A stretch of DNA of 43,779 nucleotides from Nitrospirota bacterium (lineage in GTDB: Bacteria; Nitrospirota; Thermodesulfovibrionia; Thermodesulfovibrionales; JdFR-85): assembly GCA_011321725.1 (NCBI GenBank), contig DROX01000046.1, positions 1 through 43,779 of the forward strand, read 5' to 3'. This document shows, piece by piece, positions 1 to 7,852 of the stretch. The translations under genes and the position numbers were made by a program. Position 1 is the first letter of the stretch; each line of letters starts with the position of its first letter. The notes beneath the pieces are model-generated. The model had not been told where the DNA came from. It made no database searches and saw only the letters and a program-made list of their open reading frames with translations.

Positions 1-15
1 CTCCAAATTCAATGA

Positions 16-1044
16 ATGGATACCATGATTCATATTGATGGCAGCTTTGGCGAGGGAGGTGGTCAGATACTCAGGACAGCCCTTGCCCTGTCCTGCATTC
101 TCCGAAAACCCATTCATATCTTCAATATCAGAAAGGGCCGTAAGAGGCCGGGACTTATGCCACAGCACCTCATGTGTGTAAGGGCTCTGAAGGAGATAAC
201 GGAAGCACAGACAAGGGGCGACTCCAGGGGCTCTACAGAGCTTTATTTCTCCCCCGAAAGGGTCAGGCCTGGCAGTTACAGCTTTGATATTGGCACAGCA
301 GGCTCTGTAACGCTTCTCCTGCAGGCCCTTCTGCCAGCACTGCTGTTCTCTCACAGACCGTCAACGGTGGAGATAAAGGGTGGCACCCATGTGCCATTCA
401 GCCCACCCTTTGATTATTTTAAAGAGGTGCTTGTTGTGCTTCTCAAAAGGCTGGGTTTTCAGGTCAGGGCAGAGATTAAATCATATGGCTTTTATCCGGT
501 GGGAGGTGGCCGGGTTATTGTAGAGATAAAACCTGCAGGACCATTCAACCACATTGAGCTTACCGAGCGGGGTGAATTAAGGAGAATTGAGGGTATTTCT
601 GCAGTAGGTGGTTTACCCTTAGGTATTGCAGAACGTCAGAGGAGTGAGGCAGAGACTGTTCTGAAAGCAGAGGGGTTTGTTCCCGAGATAAAAACCGTTA
701 CTGTCCCAACTCCCGGTAAAGGCACCTATATGTTTTTAAATGTTGTGGCAGAGAATATCATAGCCGGCTTTTCCTCCCTTGGTGCAAGGGGGAAAAGGGC
801 TGAAACAGTGGGTGAGGAGGCAGCAAAGGAGGTGGTTCGGTATATCAAGAGCAATGCCTGTCTTGACCATCATCTCTCAGACCAGATACTTGTCTATATC
901 ACCCTCATTGGCGGTCACTGGCGATTCAGCACATCAATGGTCACCGAACACCTGAAGACAAACCTCTGGGTAATTGAAAGGTTTCTGGATATGGAGTATG
1001 AAATTAAAGACCCTGTTGTGGAGATCAAGAGTAAAGGGATATAA
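16..1044 (+). CDS. rtcA: RNA 3'-terminal phosphate cyclase
   Basis: RtcA converts an RNA 3'-phosphate into a 2',3'-cyclic phosphate using ATP, through an enzyme-AMP intermediate on a histidine. The 342 residues match the family's usual length. Visible family signatures are the glycine-rich EGGGQ near residue 15, RPGLMPQH near 47, and GGTHVPFSPPFDY near 125. The segment LDHHLSDQ near residue 288 holds the expected nucleotidylated histidine. The first ATG is used; a second in-frame ATG three codons later is equally possible, and no good Shine-Dalgarno is visible because the window starts here. No RtcB ligase gene is adjacent, so an RNA-repair operon cannot be argued from this window. Confidence 0.93.
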   Translation: MDTMIHIDGSFGEGGGQILRTALALSCILRKPIHIFNIRKGRKRPGLMPQHLMCVRALKEITEAQTRGDSRGSTELYFSPERVRPGSYSFDIGTAGSVTLLLQALLPALLFSHRPSTVEIKGGTHVPFSPPFDYFKEVLVVLLKRLGFQVRAEIKSYGFYPVGGGRVIVEIKPAGPFNHIELTERGELRRIEGISAVGGLPLGIAERQRSEAETVLKAEGFVPEIKTVTVPTPGKGTYMFLNVVAENIIAGFSSLGARGKRAETVGEEAAKEVVRYIKSNACLDHHLSDQILVYITLIGGHWRFSTSMVTEHLKTNLWVIERFLDMEYEIKDPVVEIKSKGI

Positions 1045-1100
1045 TAGCTTTCATGGGTAAACCTTGCACCGGGTTTTTTAAAAAGAGAGATGGGTAAGGC

Positions 1101-1145
1101 TTTTCGCTTCATTCTCAGCGGACCTCCAGGTCCGCATCCGCGAGA
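1101..1145 (+). repeat. Degenerate relative of the MITE core hairpin
   Basis: This stretch resembles the internal part of the 206-bp element found at two other sites: both run TTTTCG, then TCATTCTC, then a GACCTCC-centred hairpin, then a CCG/GAG end. Here the hairpin is GCGGACCT-CC-AGGTCCGC at 1118-1135. No terminal inverted repeats are visible. It is either a decayed fragment or an independent hairpin. It sits just ahead of the ribosome binding site of the SGNH gene. Confidence 0.4.
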
Positions 1146-1161
1146 GAGGAGGTCTTAATCT

Positions 1162-1683
1162 GTGAAAGACAAAACCATTGTCCTGCTCGGACACTCGCTG
1201 ATTGAATACGGAGACTGGCAGGAGTGGCTTCCGGAATTCAATGTAATAAACCTTGGTGTTGCTGGTGAGACAACAGAGGGGCTTGCATCAAGGATGGAAA
1301 GTCTTCTGAGAGATTATCCGGGGGCTGATTATTATCTCATCATGTCAGGTATAAACAACATTGCCATGGATGATTACGGCTTCCTGGATACCTACAGATG
1401 GATAATCAAGAAACTCAAAGAATCCTCTCCGAATTCGCAGATAATAGTGCACAGTATCCTGCCCTGCAAGATTGAGTTTATTGATAATAACGAGATAAAA
1501 AAGACAAATGAAAAACTCAGGGCCATTGCAGATGCCGAGGGTGCATACTTTCTGGATCTCTATGACAGGTTTGTTGACCATAGTGGTGAGGCAGTGGGTG
1601 AATATCTCCTTGATGACGGGGTTCATCTGAGCAAGGAAGGTTACAGGGTGTGGGTTGAGGAATTGAGAAAGATCATCAGGTAA
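1162..1683 (+). CDS. SGNH/GDSL-type esterase or lipase family protein
   Basis: This is a 173-residue SGNH hydrolase, a family that hydrolyses esters of lipids, acyl groups or carbohydrates. The four blocks can be seen: GHSL near residue 10 with the nucleophile serine, the block-II glycine in NLGVAGET near 31, the asparagine in SGINN near 62, and the D-x-x-H pair in LDDGVHLS near 152. No signal peptide is evident, so it is probably cytoplasmic. The start is GTG, chosen because AGGAGGT lies 8 bases upstream at 1147-1153. Its end lies close to where the convergent HEPN gene would have ended before the MITE insertion. The substrate is not predictable. Confidence 0.82.
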   Translation: MKDKTIVLLGHSLIEYGDWQEWLPEFNVINLGVAGETTEGLASRMESLLRDYPGADYYLIMSGINNIAMDDYGFLDTYRWIIKKLKESSPNSQIIVHSILPCKIEFIDNNEIKKTNEKLRAIADAEGAYFLDLYDRFVDHSGEAVGEYLLDDGVHLSKEGYRVWVEELRKIIR

Positions 1684-1709
1684 TAATATTAATAATCATG
1701 TACCGCTAT

Positions 1710-1915
1710 CACTACTGTCCGGTAAACATTGAAAGTTATGGTAAGGGCAAGGGGTACTGATTTTTCGTCTCATTCTCGGCAGACCTCCTGTCTGCCTCCG
1801 AGGTAATTTTGCCTGGCTGCCCTCACGGCAGCCCTATGGCAAAATTAAATCCGCTCAAAATCAATACCCCTTGCCCTATATATTGTATCTGGTGAATTTT
1901 TACCGGACACTACTG
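1710..1915. mobile_element. 206-bp MITE, copy 1 (non-autonomous, 9-bp target duplication)
   Basis: The element has 17-bp terminal inverted repeats, CACTACTGTCCGGTAAA at the left and the complement of CAGTAGTGTCCGGTAAA at the right (15 of 17 identical). It is flanked by a perfect 9-bp direct repeat, TACCGCTAT, at 1701-1709 and 1916-1924. Inside, a long imperfect inverted repeat (GGCAAGGGGTACTGATTTT against its complement near 1850-1876) encloses two smaller hairpins, so the whole element can fold into a cruciform. It encodes no protein. A second copy of exactly the same length lies at 42268-42473. It is inserted in the 3' end of a HEPN-domain gene. Confidence 0.85.
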
Positions 1916-2224
1916 TACCGCTATATTTCTGAATCCAACCATTGATTGCATCTTTTTCATCATAGAATCGTCTATTATCCCTGCATCTCTTAATATCTTG
2001 AAGTTTTCCTTTATAGTCGTGGCAAGTCCGAGTCCTTCAGATGCAATTATATGAGATGCAATATCTATCGTTGCCTCTATTGCCCGCTGAAGATTCAGTA
2101 CAAAGATGTCCTGCTTATCAAATTCCTCAAGGGATTCTGGATCATCCAAGGTTGTCTCATGTATCCTTCTTAGGCATCTCTGGATATTTCCAACCTTAGC
2201 AAGAATAACATCAGGATCGGGCAT
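1910..2224 (-). pseudogene. HEPN-domain (HepT/DUF86-like) toxin, 3' end replaced by MITE insertion
   Basis: The 104-residue reading frame is a DUF86/HepT-type helical HEPN protein, normally the RNase toxin of the MNT-HEPN toxin-antitoxin pair. The family active site is R-x4-H-x-Y. Here the frame reads GFRNIAVQ and stops inside the MITE terminal repeat, so the histidine and tyrosine are missing. If the element and one copy of its 9-bp duplication are removed, the frame reads GFRNIAVHDY and then stops (TAA at 1689-1691), restoring R-x4-H-x-Y exactly. Even the restored protein would end directly after the tyrosine, shorter than typical HepT, so some earlier loss at the tail is possible. Its start overlaps the end of the upstream MNT gene by 14 bases. 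The product is predicted to be catalytically dead. Confidence 0.8.
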
Positions 2225-2618
2225 ATATCCTTCCTCTCAGTATATTCTTTTCCTGCTCCTTTCTGATCCTTTTCAGATCATCGTATTCCTTAATTGTTCT
2301 TGTAAAAAAATCATTATATACAGAGTCGTTGATCTTTTTTATTAATCTACCCTTTTTAAGAACCTGCATCCTTATTATGGGAGAGGAGTCATTTAGTACT
2401 ACAATATCAGCCTCTCTTTTTGCAATACCTGAAAGGGTGTCAATTATTTCTGTAAGTGTTGAAAAGTCAGGCCTTTGCTTAAAGAGGATTGCTATATCTA
2501 TATCACTCTCTTCTGTCTGCCTGTCTTCAATAAATGAACCAAAGACAAAGGCAAGTAATACATCATCCCTTGAATTTAGAAAGTTTTTTATCTCTAATAA
2601 AATCTCATTTCTTTCCAT
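2211..2618 (-). CDS. Minimal nucleotidyltransferase (MntA-like antitoxin)
   Basis: This 135-residue protein has the polymerase-beta-like nucleotidyltransferase signature GS-x10-D-x-D: GSF near residue 27 followed by SDIDIAI near 38, which would bind Mg-ATP. In MNT-HEPN toxin-antitoxin systems this enzyme inactivates the HEPN toxin by adenylylating a tyrosine of the R-x4-H-x-Y motif. It is the first gene of a two-gene minus-strand operon and overlaps the HEPN start by 14 bases, the usual translational coupling of the pair. Because the partner has lost its target tyrosine, this gene may now be a remnant without a function. The reading frame itself is intact. Confidence 0.82.
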   Translation of the reverse strand: MERNEILLEIKNFLNSRDDVLLAFVFGSFIEDRQTEESDIDIAILFKQRPDFSTLTEIIDTLSGIAKREADIVVLNDSSPIIRMQVLKKGRLIKKINDSVYNDFFTRTIKEYDDLKRIRKEQEKNILRGRIYARS

Positions 2619-2732
2619 AGTACTATTTTAACACAACATCTGAACATTACAATTTAAATTTATATTAAAATAATATCTGTTATACAGGATTCCCGGAGAA
2701 GTTTTGAACGAATTTATTCTCAGGAGGATTAT

Positions 2733-2972
2733 ATGGACAGAAAAGGTGCAATAGGTGTAAGAGGAGTGATTGTTATCATCCTTGTTTTAATAATCGTGGC
2801 CTTTCTCTTACAGAACTCTCAGGTGGTGGAGATACAGTTCCTTGGCTGGAAATGGTCAATGTCAAAGGTCATACTGATTGTCTTTTCAATGTTTGTTGGA
2901 GCCCTCATTGGTCTTATCCTTGGAAGGGAATTGTTCAGAAAAAGGGAAAAGAAAGATATATTCAAAAAATAG
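2733..2972 (+). CDS. LapA-domain (DUF1049) small inner-membrane protein
   Basis: This 79-residue protein has two hydrophobic segments, about residues 10-27 and 43-63, separated by the family-typical NSQVVEIQFLGW loop, and a basic tail (RELFRKREKK). That is the LapA/DUF1049 layout; in Escherichia coli LapA works with LapB in controlling lipopolysaccharide synthesis. No lapB gene is adjacent. An AGGAGG-type ribosome binding site (CAGGAGG) sits 6-7 bases before the ATG. It is a monocistronic unit between the toxin-antitoxin remnant and the convergent antiporter gene. The exact role here is inferred from the family only. Confidence 0.75.
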   Translation: MDRKGAIGVRGVIVIILVLIIVAFLLQNSQVVEIQFLGWKWSMSKVILIVFSMFVGALIGLILGRELFRKREKKDIFKK

Positions 2973-3011
2973 TATATCTACTGGATTTTGTTATGTTATG
3001 TCCTGAATCAT

Positions 3012-4193
3012 TCAAGAAGAAAAGTGTTTTTTTCTGTCCTGGTCATGGATATTGAACTTTTTGTGGATCAACCGGAATAGGGTCGGGTAAAGGACACTCG
3101 CCACAATGCCTGTCAAAATAAGGCTGTTATATATTGAAGACGGGATAAGCCCCATCCTGACCCCCAGGGCACCTGTTACCACTATTAGTGAAAGGGGAGC
3201 TGAAAGAATCAGAGTGATGCCAAAGGCCTCCATGCCCCTGAACCCCATAAGCGGCGCAACAAAGAGGGGTAGTGAATTGCTCAGGAATATGGCAAGCGTA
3301 AACAGGAGAGAGAGGTAGATCATTTTCATATCCGTTAAAACAGACAGGTTCAGATCAGCTCCAATACCTATAAAAAAGAAGGGTATGAAGAAGCCGAATC
3401 CCACTGCATTCAGTTTATCTTCAAAAACCCCCTTGCTCCTGAATACATAACTGAACACCACCCCCACAAGAAAAGAACCAAGTATGGCCTCAACACCGGA
3501 GAAGTGCGCTATCAGTGCACCTGCAAAGGCAATTGATACCACTGCCCTTATTCCTTCCTCAACAGGGTCTTCGCTTTCCATCACCTTCTCAACCTTCTCT
3601 GGATTCCACCATGCAATCAGATAAAGCACCCTGAGGAACAGTCCTGTCAGGGCAAGTAGTCCAAGCAGCTTTACCCCTTCCCAGAGGGCTGTCAGACTCA
3701 GACCTGTTCCATGGTAAATATCCACGAAGGCAAGTACCAGTATTGACAGGAGTTCACCCACGAGAGCAATTCCCATGATATCTCTACCAATAGGGGTATC
3801 AAGGAGATTGAGTTCCTTCAGTATGGGTATTATAATCCCTGCAGATATAACCGAAACAGCTATACCTAAATAAAAGGAAAACCCTAAATAGATAAAAACA
3901 ACAGGGGTGATGATAAAAGAGGAAAGCGGTACAGCTACATACCAGAGAATCCTCTTCTGTCCCCTCAGCCCCCTGATATCAAGCTCCATGCCAGCTATGA
4001 ACATGAGATAGATTATCCCCAGTTCTTTCATGAGAAGGAACCACTGGGGCTTCTCCTTTAAAACTGTATTGAACAACAGGACACCATAGAGTATCTCCAG
4101 TACAGATGAGGGTATATGGAAGCGTCTTCCCACAAACGGCACAATAGCAGCGCCACCTATAATTGTAAACATGATCAGGATCTGCTCTGTCAT
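3012..4193 (-). CDS. CPA2-family (Kef-type) cation:proton antiporter membrane subunit
   Basis: The 393 residues are almost entirely hydrophobic, with about 11-12 transmembrane helices and the sodium/hydrogen exchanger fold. Family features include the helix with LMFIAGMELDIRG near residue 63 and the IMGIALVGELLSILVLA helix near 140. The ATG lies three bases after the stop of the TrkA-like gene, so the two are translated as a unit. The protein lacks the C-terminal RCK/TrkA-N domain found in many Kef proteins; that nucleotide-binding part appears to be supplied by the upstream gene. It probably exchanges K+ or Na+ for protons across the inner membrane. Ion specificity cannot be read from the sequence. 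Confidence 0.85.
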   Translation of the reverse strand: MTEQILIMFTIIGGAAIVPFVGRRFHIPSSVLEILYGVLLFNTVLKEKPQWFLLMKELGIIYLMFIAGMELDIRGLRGQKRILWYVAVPLSSFIITPVVFIYLGFSFYLGIAVSVISAGIIIPILKELNLLDTPIGRDIMGIALVGELLSILVLAFVDIYHGTGLSLTALWEGVKLLGLLALTGLFLRVLYLIAWWNPEKVEKVMESEDPVEEGIRAVVSIAFAGALIAHFSGVEAILGSFLVGVVFSYVFRSKGVFEDKLNAVGFGFFIPFFFIGIGADLNLSVLTDMKMIYLSLLFTLAIFLSNSLPLFVAPLMGFRGMEAFGITLILSAPLSLIVVTGALGVRMGLIPSSIYNSLILTGIVASVLYPTLFRLIHKKFNIHDQDRKKHFSS

Positions 4194-4196
4194 CTC

Positions 4197-5669
4197 TTAC
4201 AGTGCTTCCTCGACAGAGGGTGTTATAAGGGTTGTAATCCTTGTATCTTTAATGACATTCCACACAACATCAGGAGAGAGAAAAGACAGAAACCCTCTCC
4301 TTGGACTGCCCCTGCTAATCACCATCAGATTATATTCCCTCTGAACCTGATGAGTCACCTTTACAGGATTTCCTCTCATGGTAATAACCTCTATGGATGT
4401 CTTGTACATGGCAGTCAGAGCGGATATCCTCTTCCTGATCTCTTTGTGTTTTGCATACTCTTCCTCAGTGGCAATATAACGGGATGGTTCCACTGTAAGG
4501 GCGGTGAGGCTTCCGTTGATAATGGCAGATATCTCAATACCCGTTTCTATAATCCTGTCAATGTCAGCACCAGCAAAAGAGGGTAGCAGTATCTTTTCAT
4601 ACGGATGGGTACCTGAGAGTATGAACACAGGACATGATCCAATATCAGCAAGGGAATACAGAAAGTTTCTTTTACGGGCAGAAAATACAGAGACGCCCAA
4701 TGAATCAAGCACTGCCTTTTTAGAGACAACAATCAGTGCCTGCTCATTTTTTATCTCTTTTGAGGTCTCCTCTATCGCACTCAGGATAGGCAGAACACTC
4801 TCCTTGAATACCCTCTCTTTGATATGAAACCTGTCGCAGAACTGCTCGATCTCTTTCCTTCTCTCTGCTACCTTCCTGGAACAGACAAAGATATTTTTCT
4901 CCACAGGGAAGGATGAGATAATATAACCAAGCTCTTCAAAGAATCTCTCATCCTCGGCACCTGTAAGATAGGTCAATACCACTGTGCCATACTCAAGAGG
5001 AAATCGCTCAAAACTGAAGGTGAGTATCTCTGCCACTGTCTTTAATATATTTGGTTCACCAAGGATAACCACCCTGTCCTTTGGTTTTAAAACAACATCC
5101 TTGCGAGGTATGATAATATTGTCATCCCTGTAGATAATCCCTATCCTCCACTTTATCGGCGCAAGTATACCGATGGGTTTGTTTGCAAGACGGCTGTTGG
5201 GATGAACTTCCACCTCCATAATCTCCTTTCTGCCCAGTCCTATCTCATGGGTGGTCTTTGTTTTCTCTGTCAATCTGTTCACTATTCCTGTGGCACTTGC
5301 CATGAAGATGTTTTCCACCTCAGCACCGTAGGACCGGAGTGTCTCAATCCCTTCCTCTGAAATAGCTATTGCAATTACCCTTCTGGGTTCAAAATTCTCA
5401 TGGAGAATCCTTGCAATCTCAATATTGACCCTTTCATCCGTTGTTGTGATGATAACACCATCTGCATCATTGATCCCCGCCTCCTCAAGGACAAGCCTGC
5501 TTGTGGCATCTCCAGTAATAACATCAATATCCTCCCGGATCTCCCTGGCCCTGTCTATCACAGCCTCGTCCCTGTCAATACAGAGCAGCTCATAGTCCCT
5601 GGAGAGTGTCTTCAGCAGTATGAGCCCGATATTGCCAAGACCAATTATTATAAACCTGTTCTTTTTCAT
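4197..5669 (-). CDS. TrkA-like RCK protein with C-terminal UspA-like domain
   Basis: This soluble protein has a Rossmann NAD-binding RCK (TrkA-N) domain at the N-terminus (FIIIGLGNIGLILL, then D at the end of strand 2 and GDAT near residue 53). A TrkA-C domain follows around residues 150-225, then about 260 residues resembling the universal-stress-protein fold, with ISRGSPRRG near the end. RCK proteins gate or couple K+ channels and antiporters in response to nucleotides. The downstream antiporter lacks such a domain and starts three bases later, so this is probably its regulatory subunit. The start at MKKNRF is preferred over an upstream in-frame start 16 codons earlier because GAGAAAGG precedes it. 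Confidence 0.8.
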   Translation of the reverse strand: MKKNRFIIIGLGNIGLILLKTLSRDYELLCIDRDEAVIDRAREIREDIDVITGDATSRLVLEEAGINDADGVIITTTDERVNIEIARILHENFEPRRVIAIAISEEGIETLRSYGAEVENIFMASATGIVNRLTEKTKTTHEIGLGRKEIMEVEVHPNSRLANKPIGILAPIKWRIGIIYRDDNIIIPRKDVVLKPKDRVVILGEPNILKTVAEILTFSFERFPLEYGTVVLTYLTGAEDERFFEELGYIISSFPVEKNIFVCSRKVAERRKEIEQFCDRFHIKERVFKESVLPILSAIEETSKEIKNEQALIVVSKKAVLDSLGVSVFSARKRNFLYSLADIGSCPVFILSGTHPYEKILLPSFAGADIDRIIETGIEISAIINGSLTALTVEPSRYIATEEEYAKHKEIRKRISALTAMYKTSIEVITMRGNPVKVTHQVQREYNLMVISRGSPRRGFLSFLSPDVVWNVIKDTRITTLITPSVEEAL

Positions 5670-5822
5670 GCAGCCTTTCTCTGTTGCTATTCCTTTGCAA
5701 AGGACTGCCCGTTCCACTTCTTATCAGGGCATAATGCAGTTTAAGGATTTTCTAAGTCTGCCATGTAAATGTCAAATAAGTCAATCTCGGGATCCCCCTT
5801 CACTCTACTACATGGGTGCTAT

Positions 5823-5836
5823 ATGATTTAAATCAT
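5823..5836. promoter_or_regulatory. FNR-like 14-bp palindrome
   Basis: The sequence ATGATTTAAATCAT is a perfect palindrome with the TGAT-N4-ATCA core expected of an FNR-type operator. The same core followed by AGAA occurs in front of the siroheme reductase genes (39016-39029). A weak -10 (TAAACT near 5859) lies at a distance compatible with class II activation. The target would be the gene at 5964. Confidence 0.5.
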
Positions 5837-5913
5837 AGAAGATTAATCTCCAACCTGTTAAACTTTCCATAGGATTCTGCAGTCATTATTCAAGACTATC
5901 AGGATCCAGAAGG

Positions 5914-5932
5914 TTCCGAATCGGGTTCGGAA
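5914..5932. promoter_or_regulatory. Inverted repeat in 5' leader
   Basis: TTCCGAA and TTCGGAA are separated by five bases (TCGGG) about 30 bases before the start codon at 5964. It could be a leader hairpin or an operator. The sequence does not decide between them. Confidence 0.35.
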
Positions 5933-5963
5933 TGAATAAAATGTAATACACAGGAGGTCACAG

Positions 5964-6413
5964 ATGGAGCACTTAAAGGATGAATGTCCAAGCTGTTCAA
6001 CAATGGGGGAGCAGATGCAAAAGGAAGGCCCCCAAACAGCCCCTCCCCTTTCGCACTGGCCTATCCAGATAAAACTCATGGGCACAGTCATCCCCTTTCT
6101 GAATAATGCCGATCTGCTTGTTGCAGCAGACTGCACAGCCTTTGCCACAAGGGAGTTTCACGACAGGTACCTGAAGGACAAGAAGGTACTCATAGGCTGT
6201 CCCAAACTTGACGATGCCATGTTCTATGTGGACAAGTTCACAGAGATATTCTCAAACATACCCATCAAGAGCGTCACATGCCTGAGGATGCAGGTACCCT
6301 GCTGTGGAGGGATGACGGCCATACTGAAGGAGGCACTCAAGAGATCGGGAAAGGACATCCCCTTCAAGGAGATAATCCTTGGAATAAAGGGGGAGTGCCT
6401 TTCAGAAGGGTAA
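5964..6413 (+). CDS. Cysteine-containing protein of the ferredoxin-associated family, lacking the ferredoxin domain
   Basis: The 149 residues match the C-terminal part of a common anaerobe protein in which two [4Fe-4S] ferredoxin motifs are followed by this domain: LSHWPIQIKL, then LLVAADCTAFA near residue 51, LIGCPKLDD near 75 and VPCCGGM near 111. Here the ferredoxin half is absent. The gene nevertheless has its own strong ribosome binding site (AGGAGG) and an N-terminal CPSC motif. Family function is not established; the conserved cysteines suggest metal or thiol chemistry. An FNR-like palindrome upstream suggests oxygen- or nitrogen-oxide-dependent expression. It is followed by a strong hairpin, so it appears to be a single-gene unit. 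Confidence 0.7.
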   Translation: MEHLKDECPSCSTMGEQMQKEGPQTAPPLSHWPIQIKLMGTVIPFLNNADLLVAADCTAFATREFHDRYLKDKKVLIGCPKLDDAMFYVDKFTEIFSNIPIKSVTCLRMQVPCCGGMTAILKEALKRSGKDIPFKEIILGIKGECLSEG

Positions 6414-6421
6414 TGATCACA

Positions 6422-6450
6422 GCAGGCAGAGGTGAATCTCCTCTGCCTGC
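6422..6450 (+). terminator. Strong hairpin after the 5964 gene
   Basis: GCAGGCAGAGG at 6422-6432 pairs perfectly with CCTCTGCCTGC at 6440-6450 around a 7-base loop, starting 9 bases after the stop codon. A run of T is lacking, so termination may be imperfect. Confidence 0.6.
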
Positions 6451-6475
6451 CCCCTGATTCCTCTAACACAATATT

Positions 6476-6606
6476 CATCCACCCATTCACCCATCTACCC
6501 ATCAACCCATTAACTCATTTACTCTTTCACCCATTTACCCATTTACCCATTTACCCATCTACCCATTCACCCATTTACTCATCTACTCATCCACCCATTC
6601 ACCCAC
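6476..6606. repeat. Degenerate 8-bp tandem repeat (TACCCATT family)
   Basis: About 16 imperfect units of the octamer TACCCATT, with C/T variation, run through this intergenic stretch. Four consecutive ACCCATTT-type units lie near 6535-6566. A shorter run of the same octamer lies at 42136-42197. An open frame passes through it but would encode only a low-complexity peptide of HP, PI and ST, so no gene is called. Confidence 0.75.
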
Positions 6607-6663
6607 AAACTGCTCACCGCTCACTGCTTACTGTTAACCCCTTGGGTCGGACACTGTTGACCT

Positions 6664-6705
6664 GTGACAATGGTTACTGAAATTCAATGCTCAATTGGCT
6701 ATATT
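6664..6705 (+). promoter_or_regulatory. Class II-like promoter with GTRAC-N4-GTYAC operator
   Basis: GTGACAATGGTTAC (6664-6677) is followed by TGAA, as at three other sites in the window. A -10 box TATATT lies at 6700-6705, its first base 29.5 bp from the operator centre. That spacing puts the operator near -41. The predicted transcript start is near 6712, which argues for the start codon at 6731 of the next gene. Confidence 0.6.
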
Positions 6706-6730
6706 TTTATTAAAACACAGGGGTTACAAA

Positions 6731-7756
6731 TTGCTTTCACTCAATAAAAGGTTTCCTAAAAGCCTTCGTGCAAAGATCCTCTGTATGCTTTTTATGGGTA
6801 TTGTGGCCACTGTCTCGGTTTCATTCTGGGTTGAACTGAAAAACACAAAAGAGAGGATCCATGAGGAGGAAAAAAAGAATATGCAACTGCTCACCTCTGT
6901 ACTCTATTCAATCCTTGAACAGACCATGGTAAAGGGTAATGTTGAGGATGTCTCCAGAGCGCTTGATCTGATCGCAACAAGCCCATCCATTGTCAGGATT
7001 GAGATACTTGACAGGGATATGAGACCGAGGTTTGGCTCGGAACAAAATAGGCAAACTGACAGGGTAAGACTCTTTACAATACCTGTAAGACCGCGGCCTG
7101 CCTGCAAGGATTGTCATGGAGATGCAGATCCCATTGGTTATATCCGCATAGGATTTGATACCACCGGTTATGAAAGGAGGTTCTATAAGGAACTCACAAT
7201 AACCCTTGGTACATCCCTGGCTGTTCTACTCACATTGACCATTTTAGTGTACATCTGCCTCCAGAAAGGGATATTCTCTCCTCTGCAGAAGATAAATGTG
7301 GCAATGCATTACTTTGGCAGGGGAAACTTCAGATACCGCATAACTGCAAAAGGTGAGGATGAACTGAGCAGGATGGCAAGGGCATTCAACGAGATGGCAA
7401 GGAACATCTACAAGATAAATTTCCGCCTCTACAAGGTATCTGAATTCTCTAACATTATCAACAGATGCACTTCGGAAGAGGAGGTTTACAGAAAGACCGT
7501 GGAATTCCTGAATAGGTATTTTGATATAAAAGGTGTAGCCATCGTGCTGAACGAGCCAGAAGAGAGAGTGGTTTCATCCCTGGGAGAGATAGAGGGTTTC
7601 CTTTATATTGAACCCATCACATTGAACAAAAAAGAGATTGGTAGTATAAGGTTATCTGCCTCAAGGGACTTCACAATGGAGGAGCTATCCGCAATCAAGA
7701 TTGTGGCCTCCTCCCTATCCATGGCCCTTGAGAGAATAAGTCACACCACTATCTGA
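6731..7756 (+). CDS. Membrane sensor with periplasmic c-type heme motif, HAMP and GAF-like domain (no kinase)
   Basis: The protein has a first transmembrane helix near residues 15-32, a periplasmic domain of about 120 residues, a second helix near 155-177, a HAMP domain (LSRMARAFNEMARNI near 225) and a C-terminal GAF-like domain. The periplasmic part ends in RPACKDCHGDADPIGYI, a CxxCH heme-c attachment motif. The orphan kinase at 37130 has the same arrangement. No histidine kinase domain is present, so output may pass to the soluble kinase encoded at 9556. A TTG start at 6731 with AGGGG upstream is preferred; an earlier in-frame TTG at 6695 would lie inside the predicted promoter. The ligand (O2, NO or redox state) is inference. 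Confidence 0.75.
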   Translation: MLSLNKRFPKSLRAKILCMLFMGIVATVSVSFWVELKNTKERIHEEEKKNMQLLTSVLYSILEQTMVKGNVEDVSRALDLIATSPSIVRIEILDRDMRPRFGSEQNRQTDRVRLFTIPVRPRPACKDCHGDADPIGYIRIGFDTTGYERRFYKELTITLGTSLAVLLTLTILVYICLQKGIFSPLQKINVAMHYFGRGNFRYRITAKGEDELSRMARAFNEMARNIYKINFRLYKVSEFSNIINRCTSEEEVYRKTVEFLNRYFDIKGVAIVLNEPEERVVSSLGEIEGFLYIEPITLNKKEIGSIRLSASRDFTMEELSAIKIVASSLSMALERISHTTI

Positions 7757-7792
7757 TTCCAAAAAAATACCGATAGAAAAAAAGACAGGCAT

Positions 7793-7826
7793 AAAGGTAT
7801 AGCCTTTGAAGGTGTTTTCACCTTCA
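7793..7826. promoter_or_regulatory. Two adjacent inverted repeats before the corrinoid gene
   Basis: AAAGG-N5-CCTTT (7793-7807) abuts TGAAGGTG-TTTT-CACCTTCA (7807-7826). The second is a perfect 8-bp stem with a four-T loop. They may form a leader hairpin or an operator between the sensor and the corrinoid protein. No T-run follows, so simple termination is unlikely. Confidence 0.4.
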
Positions 7827-7852
7827 TGGTCTATTTGATATAATAAAAATAG

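Noticed and set aside
2106-2631. Plus-strand frames opposite the MNT/HEPN genes
   Set aside because: The minus-strand products carry the GS-x10-D-x-D and HEPN motifs; the plus-strand frames carry none.
6432-6680. Open frame of 82 codons rich in H, P, S and T
   Set aside because: It runs through the octamer tandem repeat and encodes only low-complexity sequence; no ribosome binding site was seen.
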